Shown here piece after piece: positions 26,194-37,136 of a DNA stretch of 64,000 nucleotides (within the stretch, counting starts at the first letter, position 1; every line of letters begins with the position of its first letter). The position numbers and the translations under genes are program-made. Origin of the DNA: Massilia sp. CFBP 13721 (GTDB taxonomy: Bacteria; Pseudomonadota; Gammaproteobacteria; Burkholderiales; Burkholderiaceae_D); contig NZ_JACYUY010000015.1 in the NCBI RefSeq assembly GCF_014842025.1, forward strand, positions 1,965 to 65,964, given 5' to 3'. The notes beneath the pieces are model-generated. The model did not search any database. It saw only the letters and a program-made list of their open reading frames with translations, and was not told the DNA's origin.

Positions 26194-27777
26194 TCAGGTG
26201 CCGGGCTGGACGTACGGCACCTTGGCGAACAGCCGCCGTTCGGCGCCGCGCGGATCGTCTTCCATGCGCGCCGGAACGTCGAAGATCATGGTCTGGCGCC
26301 GCGCGAGATCGTACGGTTCCCAACGCGGCAACTGCCTGGCGGCGGGGACGCCGCTCCTGGCATAGGCGATAAAGACGTCGCTCATCATGTCGGCCATGAC
26401 CTGCGCCTGCGGCCCGATCGCCGTCGCACCGGGCTTGGCGATGTTGTCGAAGACCAGCTGGATGTCGGACGCGTGCGGCGCGCCGAACTTGCCGCCGTCT
26501 TTCGGCGTCGCCCAGTCCAGCTGGTAGACAAAGGCGGGCGTGCCGGCCTTGGCGCGCTCTTCGGCTTCGATGATCGCACCGCGCCAGGAGCGCGAGGCGG
26601 TGGTGATCTTGAACAGCAGGTCGCTCGCCGACAGGCCCGGGTACAGCTTGCGGTAGGCGGCGATCACCGTCTCGGGTTCGATATCGACGCGCATGTTGGA
26701 TGCCAGCCTGGCCGGCAGCGCCTCCCACGTCAGCGCGAAGTTGGCGGGATCGCCGCCCAGGAAGGCGCGCGTTTCGTCGTGCGTGTTCCCGATCATCATC
26801 GGGATGTGGGCGGACTGGCCCGGCGCGTCGGGGTAGAACGGATGGCGCGGCAGGTTGCGCTCGTCGAGCACCGGCGCGAACGAGATGCCGCCGAAGGGCA
26901 GGACGGGATCGCGCGTGCCCAGCACCTCGACAATCCGCTGGTACGGCATGCTGCGGATCTCGCCCGCCCGTTGCGGCGGCAATTTGAGGGCGTCGAGAAG
27001 CGCCTGGGCGCGCAGCGTGGCGTTGAGCGGACCGCTGGCCGTCACCTGCTGGCCGCTCATGGTGGCGGCGCGGTGGAACAGGCCGGCGGCCGCGGGCATG
27101 GCCATCAGGGTGGCGATCTTGGCGCCGCCGCCGGACTGGCCGAACACGGTGACGTTGCTTGGGTCGCCGCCGAACTCGGCGATGTTGTCGCGCACCCATT
27201 GCAGCGCCAGGATCAGGTCGAGCTGGCCGGCATTGCCCGAGTCGGCGTAAGGGCTGCCCGTGCCGGCGAGGCGCGCCAGGTACAAATAACCGAAGGCATT
27301 CAGGCGATGGTTCACCGTCACCACAACGACATCGCCGCGCCGGCACAGGCGCACGCCGTCGTACAGCGGGCTCGAACCGGAGCCATTGTTGTAGGCGCCG
27401 CCGTGGATGTAGAACATGACCGGACGCTTCAGGCCGTCGCGCAGGGCGGGGGTGTAGACGTTCAGGAACAGGCAATCTTCGCCCGTCGCGTCTTCGCGGC
27501 TCGACTGCGGGCTGGACGGGCCGTGCTCCAACGCGTCGCGCACGCCGCTCCAGGCCTGCGGCGCCAGCGGCGCCATGAAGCGGCGCGGCGCGGTATCGGC
27601 GCCATAGCGCACGCCCTTGAAGACGTTGACGCCATTGTCGCGATAGCCGGGCACCTGCCCGTGGCGGGTGCGCGCGAGCGGCGCCGCTGCGGTAGCGGCC
27701 CAGGCGCTTGCACCCAGCATGCCGGAGGCGAGGAACATGGATTGACGGAGAAAGGCGCGGCGGATCGGTTCGGTCAT
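26194..27777 (-). CDS. Type-B carboxylesterase, secreted
   Basis: A 527-residue alpha/beta-hydrolase. The N-terminus (MTEPIRRAFLRQSMFLASGM) has an RR-motif signal, possibly Tat-type. The core shows EDCLFLNVYTP, the oxyanion-hole HGGAYNNGSGS, FGGDPSNVTVFGQSGGG with the nucleophile Ser in GQSGG, and later catalytic acid and His regions. In a plant-polymer context it may remove acetyl or feruloyl esters from pectin or xylan; the substrate is inferred. It lies upstream of the pectate lyase-like gene. Confidence 0.8.
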   Translation of the reverse strand: MTEPIRRAFLRQSMFLASGMLGASAWAATAAAPLARTRHGQVPGYRDNGVNVFKGVRYGADTAPRRFMAPLAPQAWSGVRDALEHGPSSPQSSREDATGEDCLFLNVYTPALRDGLKRPVMFYIHGGAYNNGSGSSPLYDGVRLCRRGDVVVVTVNHRLNAFGYLYLARLAGTGSPYADSGNAGQLDLILALQWVRDNIAEFGGDPSNVTVFGQSGGGAKIATLMAMPAAAGLFHRAATMSGQQVTASGPLNATLRAQALLDALKLPPQRAGEIRSMPYQRIVEVLGTRDPVLPFGGISFAPVLDERNLPRHPFYPDAPGQSAHIPMMIGNTHDETRAFLGGDPANFALTWEALPARLASNMRVDIEPETVIAAYRKLYPGLSASDLLFKITTASRSWRGAIIEAEERAKAGTPAFVYQLDWATPKDGGKFGAPHASDIQLVFDNIAKPGATAIGPQAQVMADMMSDVFIAYARSGVPAARQLPRWEPYDLARRQTMIFDVPARMEDDPRGAERRLFAKVPYVQPGT

Positions 27778-27950
27778 GGCAGGCTGGCGTAACGATGAGG
27801 GCGGGGTCTCGCGCCTGGCGGGAAGGTGATCCGGCTAGGGCGCGACATGGTCGCCCATGCTAGCCGACGTATTGCGCCGGTCCAGGGGGCGATCGATCAA
27901 TATGGTGAGCGATTGATCTGAGTGCGGTGCTGGTAGCGGCCGTCGCGTCT

Positions 27951-28037
27951 ACGCGTTCAAGCAGCCGATGAAACTTCGCGCGATCCCGGCGTGTGCTTGA
28001 ACGCGTGGGCGGCGGAGCCGCCCACCTTACGTGTCCG
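27951..28037. repeat. Shortened copy of the nested inverted-repeat element (copy D)
   Basis: Contains ACGCGTTCAAGCA (27951-27963) inverted against TGCTTGAACGCGT (27994-28006), then GGGCGGCGGAGCCGCCCACC with CTTACGTGTCCG. It keeps the inner stem and right arm of the family but lacks the left outer arm. It abuts the broken end of a GH10 fragment. The stretch 27778-27950 upstream shows nothing else. Confidence 0.6.
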
Positions 28038-28039
28038 GG

Positions 28040-28203
28040 GGCGCGGATAGGACAGCGTCAGGTCGAGATAGTCGCGCGCGGCGGCCGCAACGCCGGCAGC
28101 GCGGCCCGCAATGTCGGCGGGCAGGCGGCGGTCGTTGACGTCGAATTCGGTGATCAGGAGGTCGACGCCTATCGCGCTGGCGTCCTCGAGTCTGGCTACG
28201 CTA
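28040..28203 (-). pseudogene. GH10 xylanase C-terminal remnant
   Basis: The minus-strand frame reads GVDLLITEFDVNDRRLPADI, then AARDYLDLTLSYPRP. LLITEFDVND contains the GH10 catalytic nucleophile glutamate, and YLDL is the downstream family segment. Only about 55 codons are left. The upstream sequence (towards 28260) does not match a GH10, and the downstream end runs straight into repeat copy D. It records a lost xylanase gene. Confidence 0.7.
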
Positions 28204-28255
28204 CGTCCACGCCCCGCCAAATCGGACATGCCCGCGCCACGCAGTTCCCGCTGGC

Positions 28256-29392
28256 CTACCTCTTCGGTGTCAGCACCAGGAGCCGGCCGCGCGGACCGTC
28301 CTCCAGCAGCCATAGCGCGCCATCCGGCCCGGTGCGAACGGCGCGGATGCGTTCGCCCATGTCCCAATGGTCCACCTTGCTCGCGTTTTCGCCGTCGAGG
28401 GCGATGCGGTCCAGCGACTTGCCCGAGAGACCGGTGATGAACAGGGAATTTTTCCACTTCGGGAACAGGTCCGCATCGTAGTAGGCGAGGCCGCCTGGTG
28501 AAATGGCCGGATTCCAGGACACTTTCGGGGCTTCGAAGCCGTCGCCGGGCGCGTGGTCCGGGATGTCCCGGCCGTCATAGTGGTTGCCATTCGAAGCTTT
28601 CGGCCAGCCATAGTTCAGGCCTGGCTTGACCAGGTTGATCTCGTCGCCATGGCGCGGTCCCATCTCCATTTCCCACAGGCGCCCCTGCCTGTCGAAGGCA
28701 ATGCCCAGCAGGTTGCGGTGGCCATACGACCAGACGGCTGCATGGAAGCCCCTGGCCGCGAGCGGGTTGCCGGCAGCTGGCGTGCCGTCGAGGTTCAGGC
28801 GCAGCACCTTGCCGAGCGGTGACTTGGGGTCCTGCGCCGGATCGAAAAGCTGGCGGTCGCCGCTGGTGAAGAAGAGATACTTGCCATCCGGCGAGAAGCC
28901 GATACGGCCCGAATAGTGCCCACCAGTCGACGCATCCTGGCTGCGGAAAATGACCTTTGTATCCTTGAGCGTGCCGCCTGCCTGATCCAGTGTCGCCGTG
29001 GCGAGCACGACGCGGGTGTCGGCACCGCGACCCGCTTCGGAGTAGCTGAAGTAGAGCAGCTTGCTGGCTGCGAAATCGGGAGCGGGCACGATGTCCATCA
29101 GCGCGCCCTGGCCCTTGCTGCTGACGGCGGGTGTGCCGGACACTGTTCGCCTGGTAGCGGTTGCCGGATCGAACAGGATCAGCGCCCCCTCCTTTTGCGT
29201 CACCAGCACGTTGCCGTTGGGCAGAAATGCCATGGCCCATGGGCTGTTGAATGTGCCGACCGGCTTGACCTCGAAAGGCAGGCCGCCGGTCGCGGTTGCA
29301 CTGGCCTGCGCGTTTGCGGCCGCCGGGGCGGCGGCGAACGCGAGCAGGGTGAGCGAGAAAGTGGTGGCAGGGCCGAGCATGCTTAAATTCAT
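28256..29392 (-). CDS. PQQ-dependent aldose sugar dehydrogenase (YliI/Asd-like)
   Basis: A 378-residue secreted soluble beta-propeller. A signal peptide (ends ...AAANAQA) is followed by FNSPWAMAFLPNGNVLVTQK, KGQGALMDIVPAP, TSGDRQLFDPAQDPKSPLGK, VWSYGHRNLLGIAFD and MGPRHGDEINLVKPGLNYGW. These belong to the soluble glucose/aldose dehydrogenase family that uses PQQ in the periplasm. It would oxidise free aldoses released by the neighbouring glycanases. The start at 29392 places the signal peptide correctly; a longer frame is improbable. Confidence 0.85.
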   Translation of the reverse strand: MNLSMLGPATTFSLTLLAFAAAPAAANAQASATATGGLPFEVKPVGTFNSPWAMAFLPNGNVLVTQKEGALILFDPATATRRTVSGTPAVSSKGQGALMDIVPAPDFAASKLLYFSYSEAGRGADTRVVLATATLDQAGGTLKDTKVIFRSQDASTGGHYSGRIGFSPDGKYLFFTSGDRQLFDPAQDPKSPLGKVLRLNLDGTPAAGNPLAARGFHAAVWSYGHRNLLGIAFDRQGRLWEMEMGPRHGDEINLVKPGLNYGWPKASNGNHYDGRDIPDHAPGDGFEAPKVSWNPAISPGGLAYYDADLFPKWKNSLFITGLSGKSLDRIALDGENASKVDHWDMGERIRAVRTGPDGALWLLEDGPRGRLLVLTPKR

Positions 29393-29704
29393 GTTTTCCA
29401 GATCTCCATTCGCGGATTGATGCCAGGTTGTCGAGGCGGTGCGCACCCGTTGCCCACGCGCGCGAAATATGCGTCGGCACCGTCTGCCCAAAGGGATGCC
29501 AGGAAGTGTAGAGCAAAACTCGCATTGGAGACGCTGCGTTGGTGGCGGCCGGTTCGTGCTGCGTCTTCGAGCGCCCTGACACATTCCTTGCTTGTGCCGG
29601 CAGCGACACCGTACACTGAGCCATTCCGTATGTCTGCTTTCGCCGTAAGCGGACCTTGGAATGAACAGAGCTGCATACCAGCTTTGCCGCCAACCAGGAG
29701 TATT

Positions 29705-30226
29705 ATGTTACGCATTGAACGAGCGGTCGTTGCCGCGAACCCACGCTCCAAATCGAATGGGGCGATTGCCTTCCTTGACCTGGCCCTTGTCCCGGTCCTT
29801 GTCTCGGCCCTATCCAGCCTCGCCGGCTGTGCTCAGGCACCCGCTACACAAGCAGACACTGTCATACGCGGTAGCACCGCCGTCGCCAGCACGACGACGT
29901 CGGCCCAGAAGAATGCCATATGCGCCAAGCCCCAATATCCGAAGGAAGCGCGCCGACGCGGCTCGCAGGGCACCACGACCGTCCGCTTCCTGATCGATAC
30001 CGACGGCAGCGTCGCCCAGTCCACTATCTTGAAATCCAGCGGCGACCTGTCGCTTGACGAGGCGGCCCGCTCGGCATTGTCCAAATGCCGCTTCAAGCCA
30101 GCCGTAAAAGATGGCCAGCCCCAGCGCGCCTGGGTTCCGGTCCAATACGTCTGGTCATTGACCCCCGCCGGCAGTTCCCGGGTGCCACCCCCAGCCGCTG
30201 CGCAACCTCAGAACCAATTCCAGTAG
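29705..30226 (+). CDS. TonB C-terminal domain protein (energy-transducer-like)
   Basis: A 173-residue protein with an N-terminal hydrophobic segment (residues 22-41) that ends in LAGC, so lipid attachment is possible. The C-terminal TonB domain (residues ~70-150) reads CAKPQYPKEARRRGSQGTTT, FLIDTDGSVAQSTILKSSGD, and ARSALSKCRFKPAVKDGQP. AGGAG lies 4 bp upstream of ATG 29705. The linker is short, unlike classical TonB, so it is probably a periplasmic TonB-family accessory. It is divergent from the aldose dehydrogenase; the 312-bp gap holds no gene. Confidence 0.78.
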   Translation: MLRIERAVVAANPRSKSNGAIAFLDLALVPVLVSALSSLAGCAQAPATQADTVIRGSTAVASTTTSAQKNAICAKPQYPKEARRRGSQGTTTVRFLIDTDGSVAQSTILKSSGDLSLDEAARSALSKCRFKPAVKDGQPQRAWVPVQYVWSLTPAGSSRVPPPAAAQPQNQFQ

Positions 30227-30632
30227 TGCAGCGAAGAGCCAACCTCATGTGACAAACGTGCAGCCTGTTCGCAGTCCATGCTTCCCGAATTGGCGCGGCA
30301 AGCTTGCGGGTACATGGTGTGAGACTCGCGCGCCAGACCGTGTTCGGGCGCCGCATCGACGCCGTCGGCAGCAGCATGGAAGCGACGCGCCTGTCGGACA
30401 TCGACGTGCGCGCCGTCAAGCTGTGGATCTTCGGCCTGATGCGCCTGATCCTGACGCTGGCGGTCTGGCTCGACGTGGCGACGGGCAGCGGACGACGCTA
30501 GCCACAGCACAGTGACTAGTGGAACAGCGGCGGCCGGCACGCACGGTTCAATCCGGGCCAGTCGGCCGCCGACGTTATAATCCGCTCATCATTCCCCAGC
30601 GTTCGCCCTCCGGCGAAGCGAGCTACCCGCCC
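30227..30632. other. 406-bp gap with one weak open frame
   Basis: A frame of about 65 codons (30304-30501) encodes a hydrophobic stretch (LWIFGLMRLILTLAVWLDVA) but lacks a ribosome-binding site and any recognisable family. It could be a small membrane gene or a remnant. The rest probably holds the promoter for the FUSC gene. Confidence 0.3.
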
Positions 30633-32774
30633 ATGCATTACGCCCTCGCTCCCCGCACCTTCCTCTTCAGCCACTACTTCTCTACCGGCCTGCGCATCGC
30701 CACCGGCATCGTCGGCCTGACCTTCCTCACCTACGCGCTGGCCGACCTGCCGACCGCGATCGCCGTCGCCATGGGCGCGCTGTGCACCAGCCTGATGGAC
30801 ATGCCCAGCCCCTTGCGCCACAAGTTCAACGAGATGCTGGCCGGCGTGCTGCTGTGCTCTGTGGTAGCGCTGCTGGTCAGCCTCAGTTCGCAGGTGGAGT
30901 GGCTGCTGTTCACGGTCATCGTGCTGGTGTCTTTCCTGTCCAGCATGATGGTGGTGTATGGCCGCAAGGCGATGCCGCTGCAGTTCGCGGCGCTGTTCGT
31001 GATGATGCTGTCGAGCGAGGCGCCGTCGACGCCGCTGCAGGCGCTGCGCCACGGCGCGCTGTTCTTTGCCGGCGGCGCCGGCTACATGGCGTATGCGATG
31101 GCCGTCGTCTGGATACTGCAGCGGCGCCTGAAGCAGCAGGTGCTGGCCGAAGCGCTGTACGAACTGGCGGTCTACACGAACATCAAGGCCGGCTGCTACG
31201 ACGTCGCCAACAGCCTGCCGGCGCAGATGGAAAAGCTGGTGCGCGAGCAGAGCGTGCTGGCCGAACGCCAGCAAGCCTCGCGCGACCTGGTCTTGCGCGG
31301 CAAGCCGACGGCGGGCGAGGCGGTGCTGGTGCAGGTGCACTACGCCATGATCGACCTGTACGAGCTGGTGCTGTCGACCCATACCGATTACGTCCTGCTG
31401 CGCCAGCATTTCACGGCCGGCCCCATCTTGCCGCTGTTGGGCGATTTGATCGGCAAGGCCGCGCGCGACATCGAGGCGGTCGCGTATGCGATGACGCGCG
31501 ACCAGCCCTCGCGCCCGGCGGTCGATTACCGCGACGAGCTGCGCACGCTGGAGGCGATGCTGCGCCAGCTGCCTGCCGGCGACGGTGACGACTTCGATGC
31601 GCAGGCGACGCTGCGCGCCACCGCCAACAAGATCGGCGAGGTGATCGCGATGATCGGGCGCCTGCATGCGGCCAGCCACGCATCCCAGGCGGACCGCGCG
31701 GACGGGGACGCGCTGCCGATGGTGCCGCATGCGGACATGACGCCCTTCCTTACCCAGCAGCGCTACAGCTTCGACATGCTGGTGGCGAACCTGCGCTGGA
31801 GTTCGCCGGTGTTCCGCTTCGCGCTGCGGGTGGCGATGGCGATCACGGTCGGCCTGGTGGCGTCGCAATGGCTGCCGTACACCTCGCATGGCTACTGGAC
31901 CGCGCTGACCATTGCCGTGATCCTGAAACCCAGCTTCAGCATGACGCGCCAGCGCCGCGCCGACCGCCTGGTCGGCACCCTGGTCGGCTGCATGATCACC
32001 GCCGTGATCCTGCATTTCGTCCAGTCGCCGGCGGCGCTGATCGGCTTCCTGTTCGTCGCCACCGCGGCCGCGCCCACTTTCCTCTCGATTAAATACCGCT
32101 ACACGGCGGTCGCCGCCAGCGTGCAGGCGCTGCTGCTGATCGGCCTGACCGTCCCGCATGGCGCCAGCGTCATCGGCGAGCGCCTGTTCGACACGCTGCT
32201 CGGCACCCTGATCGCCACCGTCTTCAGCCGCGTGCTGCCGAACTGGGAATACCAGAACCTGCCGCGCCTGGTCGATGCGGTGCTCGACGCCAACCGCCGG
32301 TACATCGACGCCGCCGCCGACCTGCTGCTGAAGCGCACCGCCGACGATGGCCAGTACCGCATCAGCCGCAAGCGCTTCATGGACAGCCTCGCCACGCTCA
32401 GCGCGGCGCTCGGGCGCATGCTCGACGAACCGGCCGGCAAGCGGCGCGCACCCGATGAACTCAATCGCTTCACCGTGCAGAATTACCTGCTGGTGGCGCA
32501 CATGGCGGCGCTGCGCCTGCTGTTGCAGCGCTACCGGGAGAATTTGCCGGTGCGGGAAGTGGAGGCGGCGCTCGAGGGCATGTTTGCCGAGGTGCGGGCG
32601 AGCCTGGGAGCGCCGGCTGAAAGTGGGCCCGCTGCGCCGGAAGCGCAAACGACCTGGATTGCGGAATGGCCGGGGTGGGCGCCGCTGCAGCGGCGCTTGC
32701 GCCTGCTGCGGCAGGATGCGGCGCAGGTGGCGCAGGGCAGAGAGGCGATCGGAGCGGTGCTCGATCAGAAATGA
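30633..32774 (+). CDS. FUSC-family inner-membrane protein (YccS/AaeB-like)
   Basis: A 713-residue protein with two clusters of transmembrane helices (about residues 10-165 and 395-520) separated by a cytoplasmic region, the double-repeat layout of the fusaric-acid-resistance/YccS family. The second repeat has SHGYWTALTIAVILKPSFSM and RRADRLVGTLVGCMITAVIL, hallmarks of this family. Such proteins are thought to export aromatic acids or similar compounds. The start at 30633 is the first ATG before the first helix. It is convergent with glgP across a repeat element. Confidence 0.83.
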   Translation: MHYALAPRTFLFSHYFSTGLRIATGIVGLTFLTYALADLPTAIAVAMGALCTSLMDMPSPLRHKFNEMLAGVLLCSVVALLVSLSSQVEWLLFTVIVLVSFLSSMMVVYGRKAMPLQFAALFVMMLSSEAPSTPLQALRHGALFFAGGAGYMAYAMAVVWILQRRLKQQVLAEALYELAVYTNIKAGCYDVANSLPAQMEKLVREQSVLAERQQASRDLVLRGKPTAGEAVLVQVHYAMIDLYELVLSTHTDYVLLRQHFTAGPILPLLGDLIGKAARDIEAVAYAMTRDQPSRPAVDYRDELRTLEAMLRQLPAGDGDDFDAQATLRATANKIGEVIAMIGRLHAASHASQADRADGDALPMVPHADMTPFLTQQRYSFDMLVANLRWSSPVFRFALRVAMAITVGLVASQWLPYTSHGYWTALTIAVILKPSFSMTRQRRADRLVGTLVGCMITAVILHFVQSPAALIGFLFVATAAAPTFLSIKYRYTAVAASVQALLLIGLTVPHGASVIGERLFDTLLGTLIATVFSRVLPNWEYQNLPRLVDAVLDANRRYIDAAADLLLKRTADDGQYRISRKRFMDSLATLSAALGRMLDEPAGKRRAPDELNRFTVQNYLLVAHMAALRLLLQRYRENLPVREVEAALEGMFAEVRASLGAPAESGPAAPEAQTTWIAEWPGWAPLQRRLRLLRQDAAQVAQGREAIGAVLDQK

Positions 32775-32795
32775 GCTGAGATATGGGCATGATGT

Positions 32796-32978
32796 ACAGA
32801 CCCGTAAGGTGGGCGGCTGCACCTCTTCAGGTTGTGGACCAGAAGCGTTTGCGCCGCCCACGCGTTCAACCAGCGGGTAATTCGTCGCGAAGTTTCAGCG
32901 TGTGGTTGAACGCGTGGGCGGCGTTCAGGCAGCCGGCAGGGACACGTCCGGGTATAGCCGCCCACCTTACGGGTCTGT
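32796..32978. repeat. Intact ~183-bp nested inverted-repeat element (copy B), MITE-like
   Basis: Perfect 23-bp terminal inverted repeats (32796-32818 and 32956-32978) begin ACAGACCCGTAAGGTGGGC. Inside, a 21-bp inverted repeat spans the CGCCGCCCACGCGTTCAACC and GGTTGAACGCGTGGGCGGCG arms, around a loop with a small TTCG-TCG-CGAA stem. There is no coding frame. It lies between the convergent FUSC and glgP genes. Confidence 0.85.
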
Positions 32979-33011
32979 GCAATTCATGCAAAGGAAGTTT
33001 GCATGAATTGC
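32979..33011. other. 14-bp perfect inverted repeat beside the repeat element, possible bidirectional terminator
   Basis: GCAATTCATGCAAA (32979-32992) pairs exactly with TTTGCATGAATTGC (32998-33011) around GGAAG. It begins directly at the right end of the nested repeat. No T-run follows, so termination is not certain, but the convergent genes on both sides make it plausible. Confidence 0.5.
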
Positions 33012-33051
33012 TTCAGAGGAAAATAAAATTTGCCTCGTCTATACTACTGTC

Positions 33052-35490
<2,439 letters not shown>

Positions 35491-35552
35491 TGCATGTTCG
35501 CGTTCAATAAGGATAAGTGGTGCATGTGCCGAACATGTCGTCCTACGAGGAT

Positions 35553-35642
35553 GTGAAAAAATCGCCATGGCTGCGTTGCCTCGTCTCGCCGTACACTCGT
35601 ACTGTCTTCGACTCGGCGCCTTGCCCTGACGTTTTTTTCACA
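35553..35642. repeat. ~90-bp hairpin element between glgA and glgP
   Basis: GTGAAAAAA (35553-35561) faces TTTTTTTCAC (near 35632-35642), and the interior carries further symmetry, such as GTACACTCGTAC. It is bounded by inverted A/T runs in the only wide gap of the glg operon. A transcript would fold here, so it may tune glgP expression. The sequence style resembles dispersed intergenic repeats in proteobacteria, but no second copy is in this window. Confidence 0.45.
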
Positions 35643-35661
35643 CCCTCTAGTGGAGGAATAT

Positions 35662-37131
35662 TCAAGAGGCAATCTGATGGTACAGCGCGAGATAGTGAGC
35701 TGAAGCGGCATTCCAGTCAAATTGTTGCCGCATGCCACGTTCTTGTACCAGCTTCCAGTTGCTTTTGCGTTTATACAACGCAAAGGCACGGCGTACTGCG
35801 GCATCGATTCCCGCCGCATCGAAGCTGTCGAAGACGAAGCCGGTCGCCAGGCCCTCGTCCAGGTTCTCGAGCGAACAGTCGACGACCGTGTCGGCCAGTC
35901 CGCCGACCCGGCGCACCAGGGGTAACGTGCCGTATTTTAGCCCGTAAAGCTGGGTCAGCCCGCACGGCTCGAAGCGCGAGGGCACCAGGATGACGTCGCT
36001 GGCGCCGATCAGGCGGTGCGACAATTGCTCGTCGTAGCCGATTTTCACCGCCACCGACTGCGGCTGCGCGGCGGCGGCGGCCTGGAAGCCGGCTTCCAGC
36101 GCCGCGTCGCCCGAACCGAGCAGCATGATCTGGCCGCCGCGCGCCACGATGCCGGGCAGGGCGTCGAGCACCAGGTGCAGCCCCTTCTGGTCGGTCAGGC
36201 GGCTGACGACGCAAAACAGGGGCGCGTCGTTCTGCACCGCCAGGCCGGCTTCGCGCTGCAGCGCCGTCTTGCCGGCGCGCTTGCCGGCCAGGGAACCCAC
36301 GGCGTAGGGGCGCGGGATCAGCGGGTCGGCGGCCGGATTCCACACGGTGTCGTCGACCCCGTTCAGGATGCCGACCAGGTCGCCCGCGCGCGAACGCAGC
36401 AGGCCGTCGAGGCCGAAGCCCTGTTCCGGTCCCTGGATTTCACGCGCGTAGGTCGGGCTCACGGTGGTGAGCTTGTCGGCGTAGAACAGGCCGGCCTTCA
36501 GGAACGAACAGTGGCCGTGGAATTCGATGCCGTCGACAGCGAAAAAATGCCACGGCAAGCGCAATTCCTCGAACACGTGCGCCGGGAAATTACCCTGGTA
36601 AGCCAGGTTGTGGATGGTTTGCACGCTGCTGGCCAGGCGCTGGCCCGAGGCTTGCTCGGCCGCCTTCAGGTAAGCCGGCGCCAGGCCGGCGTGCCAGTCG
36701 TGCGCATGCACCACCTGCGGCCGCCAGGAGGGATCGAGCCCTTCCGCCATGCGCGCCGCCACCCAGCCCAGCAGGGCGAAGCGGCGGTAGTTATCGGGAT
36801 AGGCGTGATTGTCGGCGTCGGCATACGGATTGCCGGGCCGGTCGTACAGGTCGGGCGCGTCGATCACGTACACGGCGATGGCGCTGCCGGGCAGCACGCC
36901 GCGAACAAGGCGGATCGACCTGGCGCCGAACATCGGTTCCAGCTCGGCCACCGTTTCCTGCTCGAGGATGCCGGCGCGCAGGGCAGGGAAGCCCGGCACC
37001 AGCACGCGCGCATCGCAGCCGCCCGCGATTTGCGCGACCGGCAGGGCGCCCGCCACGTCGGCCAGGCCGCCCGTTTTCAGCAAGGGATAAATTTCACTGC
37101 AAACGTGGAGTACACGCATCGTCATTTCCAT
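35662..37131 (-). CDS. glgA: Glycogen synthase (ADP-glucose type)
   Basis: A 489-residue GT5 enzyme that transfers glucose from ADP-glucose to glycogen. Shown by LLKTGGLADVAGALP near the N-terminus (substrate loop), VVHAHDWHAGLAPAY, QTIHNLAYQGNFPAHVF, VSRLTDQKGLHLVLDALPGI and DVILVPSRFEPCGLTQLYGL. The glgC stop (37137-37139) overlaps an in-frame TTG (37138-37140) that has GGAG 5 bp upstream; the ATG at 37131 is the alternative. The start is ambiguous by three residues, but translational coupling to glgC is clear. Confidence 0.95.
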   Translation of the reverse strand: MEMTMRVLHVCSEIYPLLKTGGLADVAGALPVAQIAGGCDARVLVPGFPALRAGILEQETVAELEPMFGARSIRLVRGVLPGSAIAVYVIDAPDLYDRPGNPYADADNHAYPDNYRRFALLGWVAARMAEGLDPSWRPQVVHAHDWHAGLAPAYLKAAEQASGQRLASSVQTIHNLAYQGNFPAHVFEELRLPWHFFAVDGIEFHGHCSFLKAGLFYADKLTTVSPTYAREIQGPEQGFGLDGLLRSRAGDLVGILNGVDDTVWNPAADPLIPRPYAVGSLAGKRAGKTALQREAGLAVQNDAPLFCVVSRLTDQKGLHLVLDALPGIVARGGQIMLLGSGDAALEAGFQAAAAAQPQSVAVKIGYDEQLSHRLIGASDVILVPSRFEPCGLTQLYGLKYGTLPLVRRVGGLADTVVDCSLENLDEGLATGFVFDSFDAAGIDAAVRRAFALYKRKSNWKLVQERGMRQQFDWNAASAHYLALYHQIAS

Positions 37132-37136
37132 GTTGT

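Noticed and set aside
30516..32861. A 781-codon open frame on the minus strand opposite the FUSC gene
   Set aside because: Gln/His/Arg-rich shadow of the real membrane protein; no motif, no ribosome-binding site.
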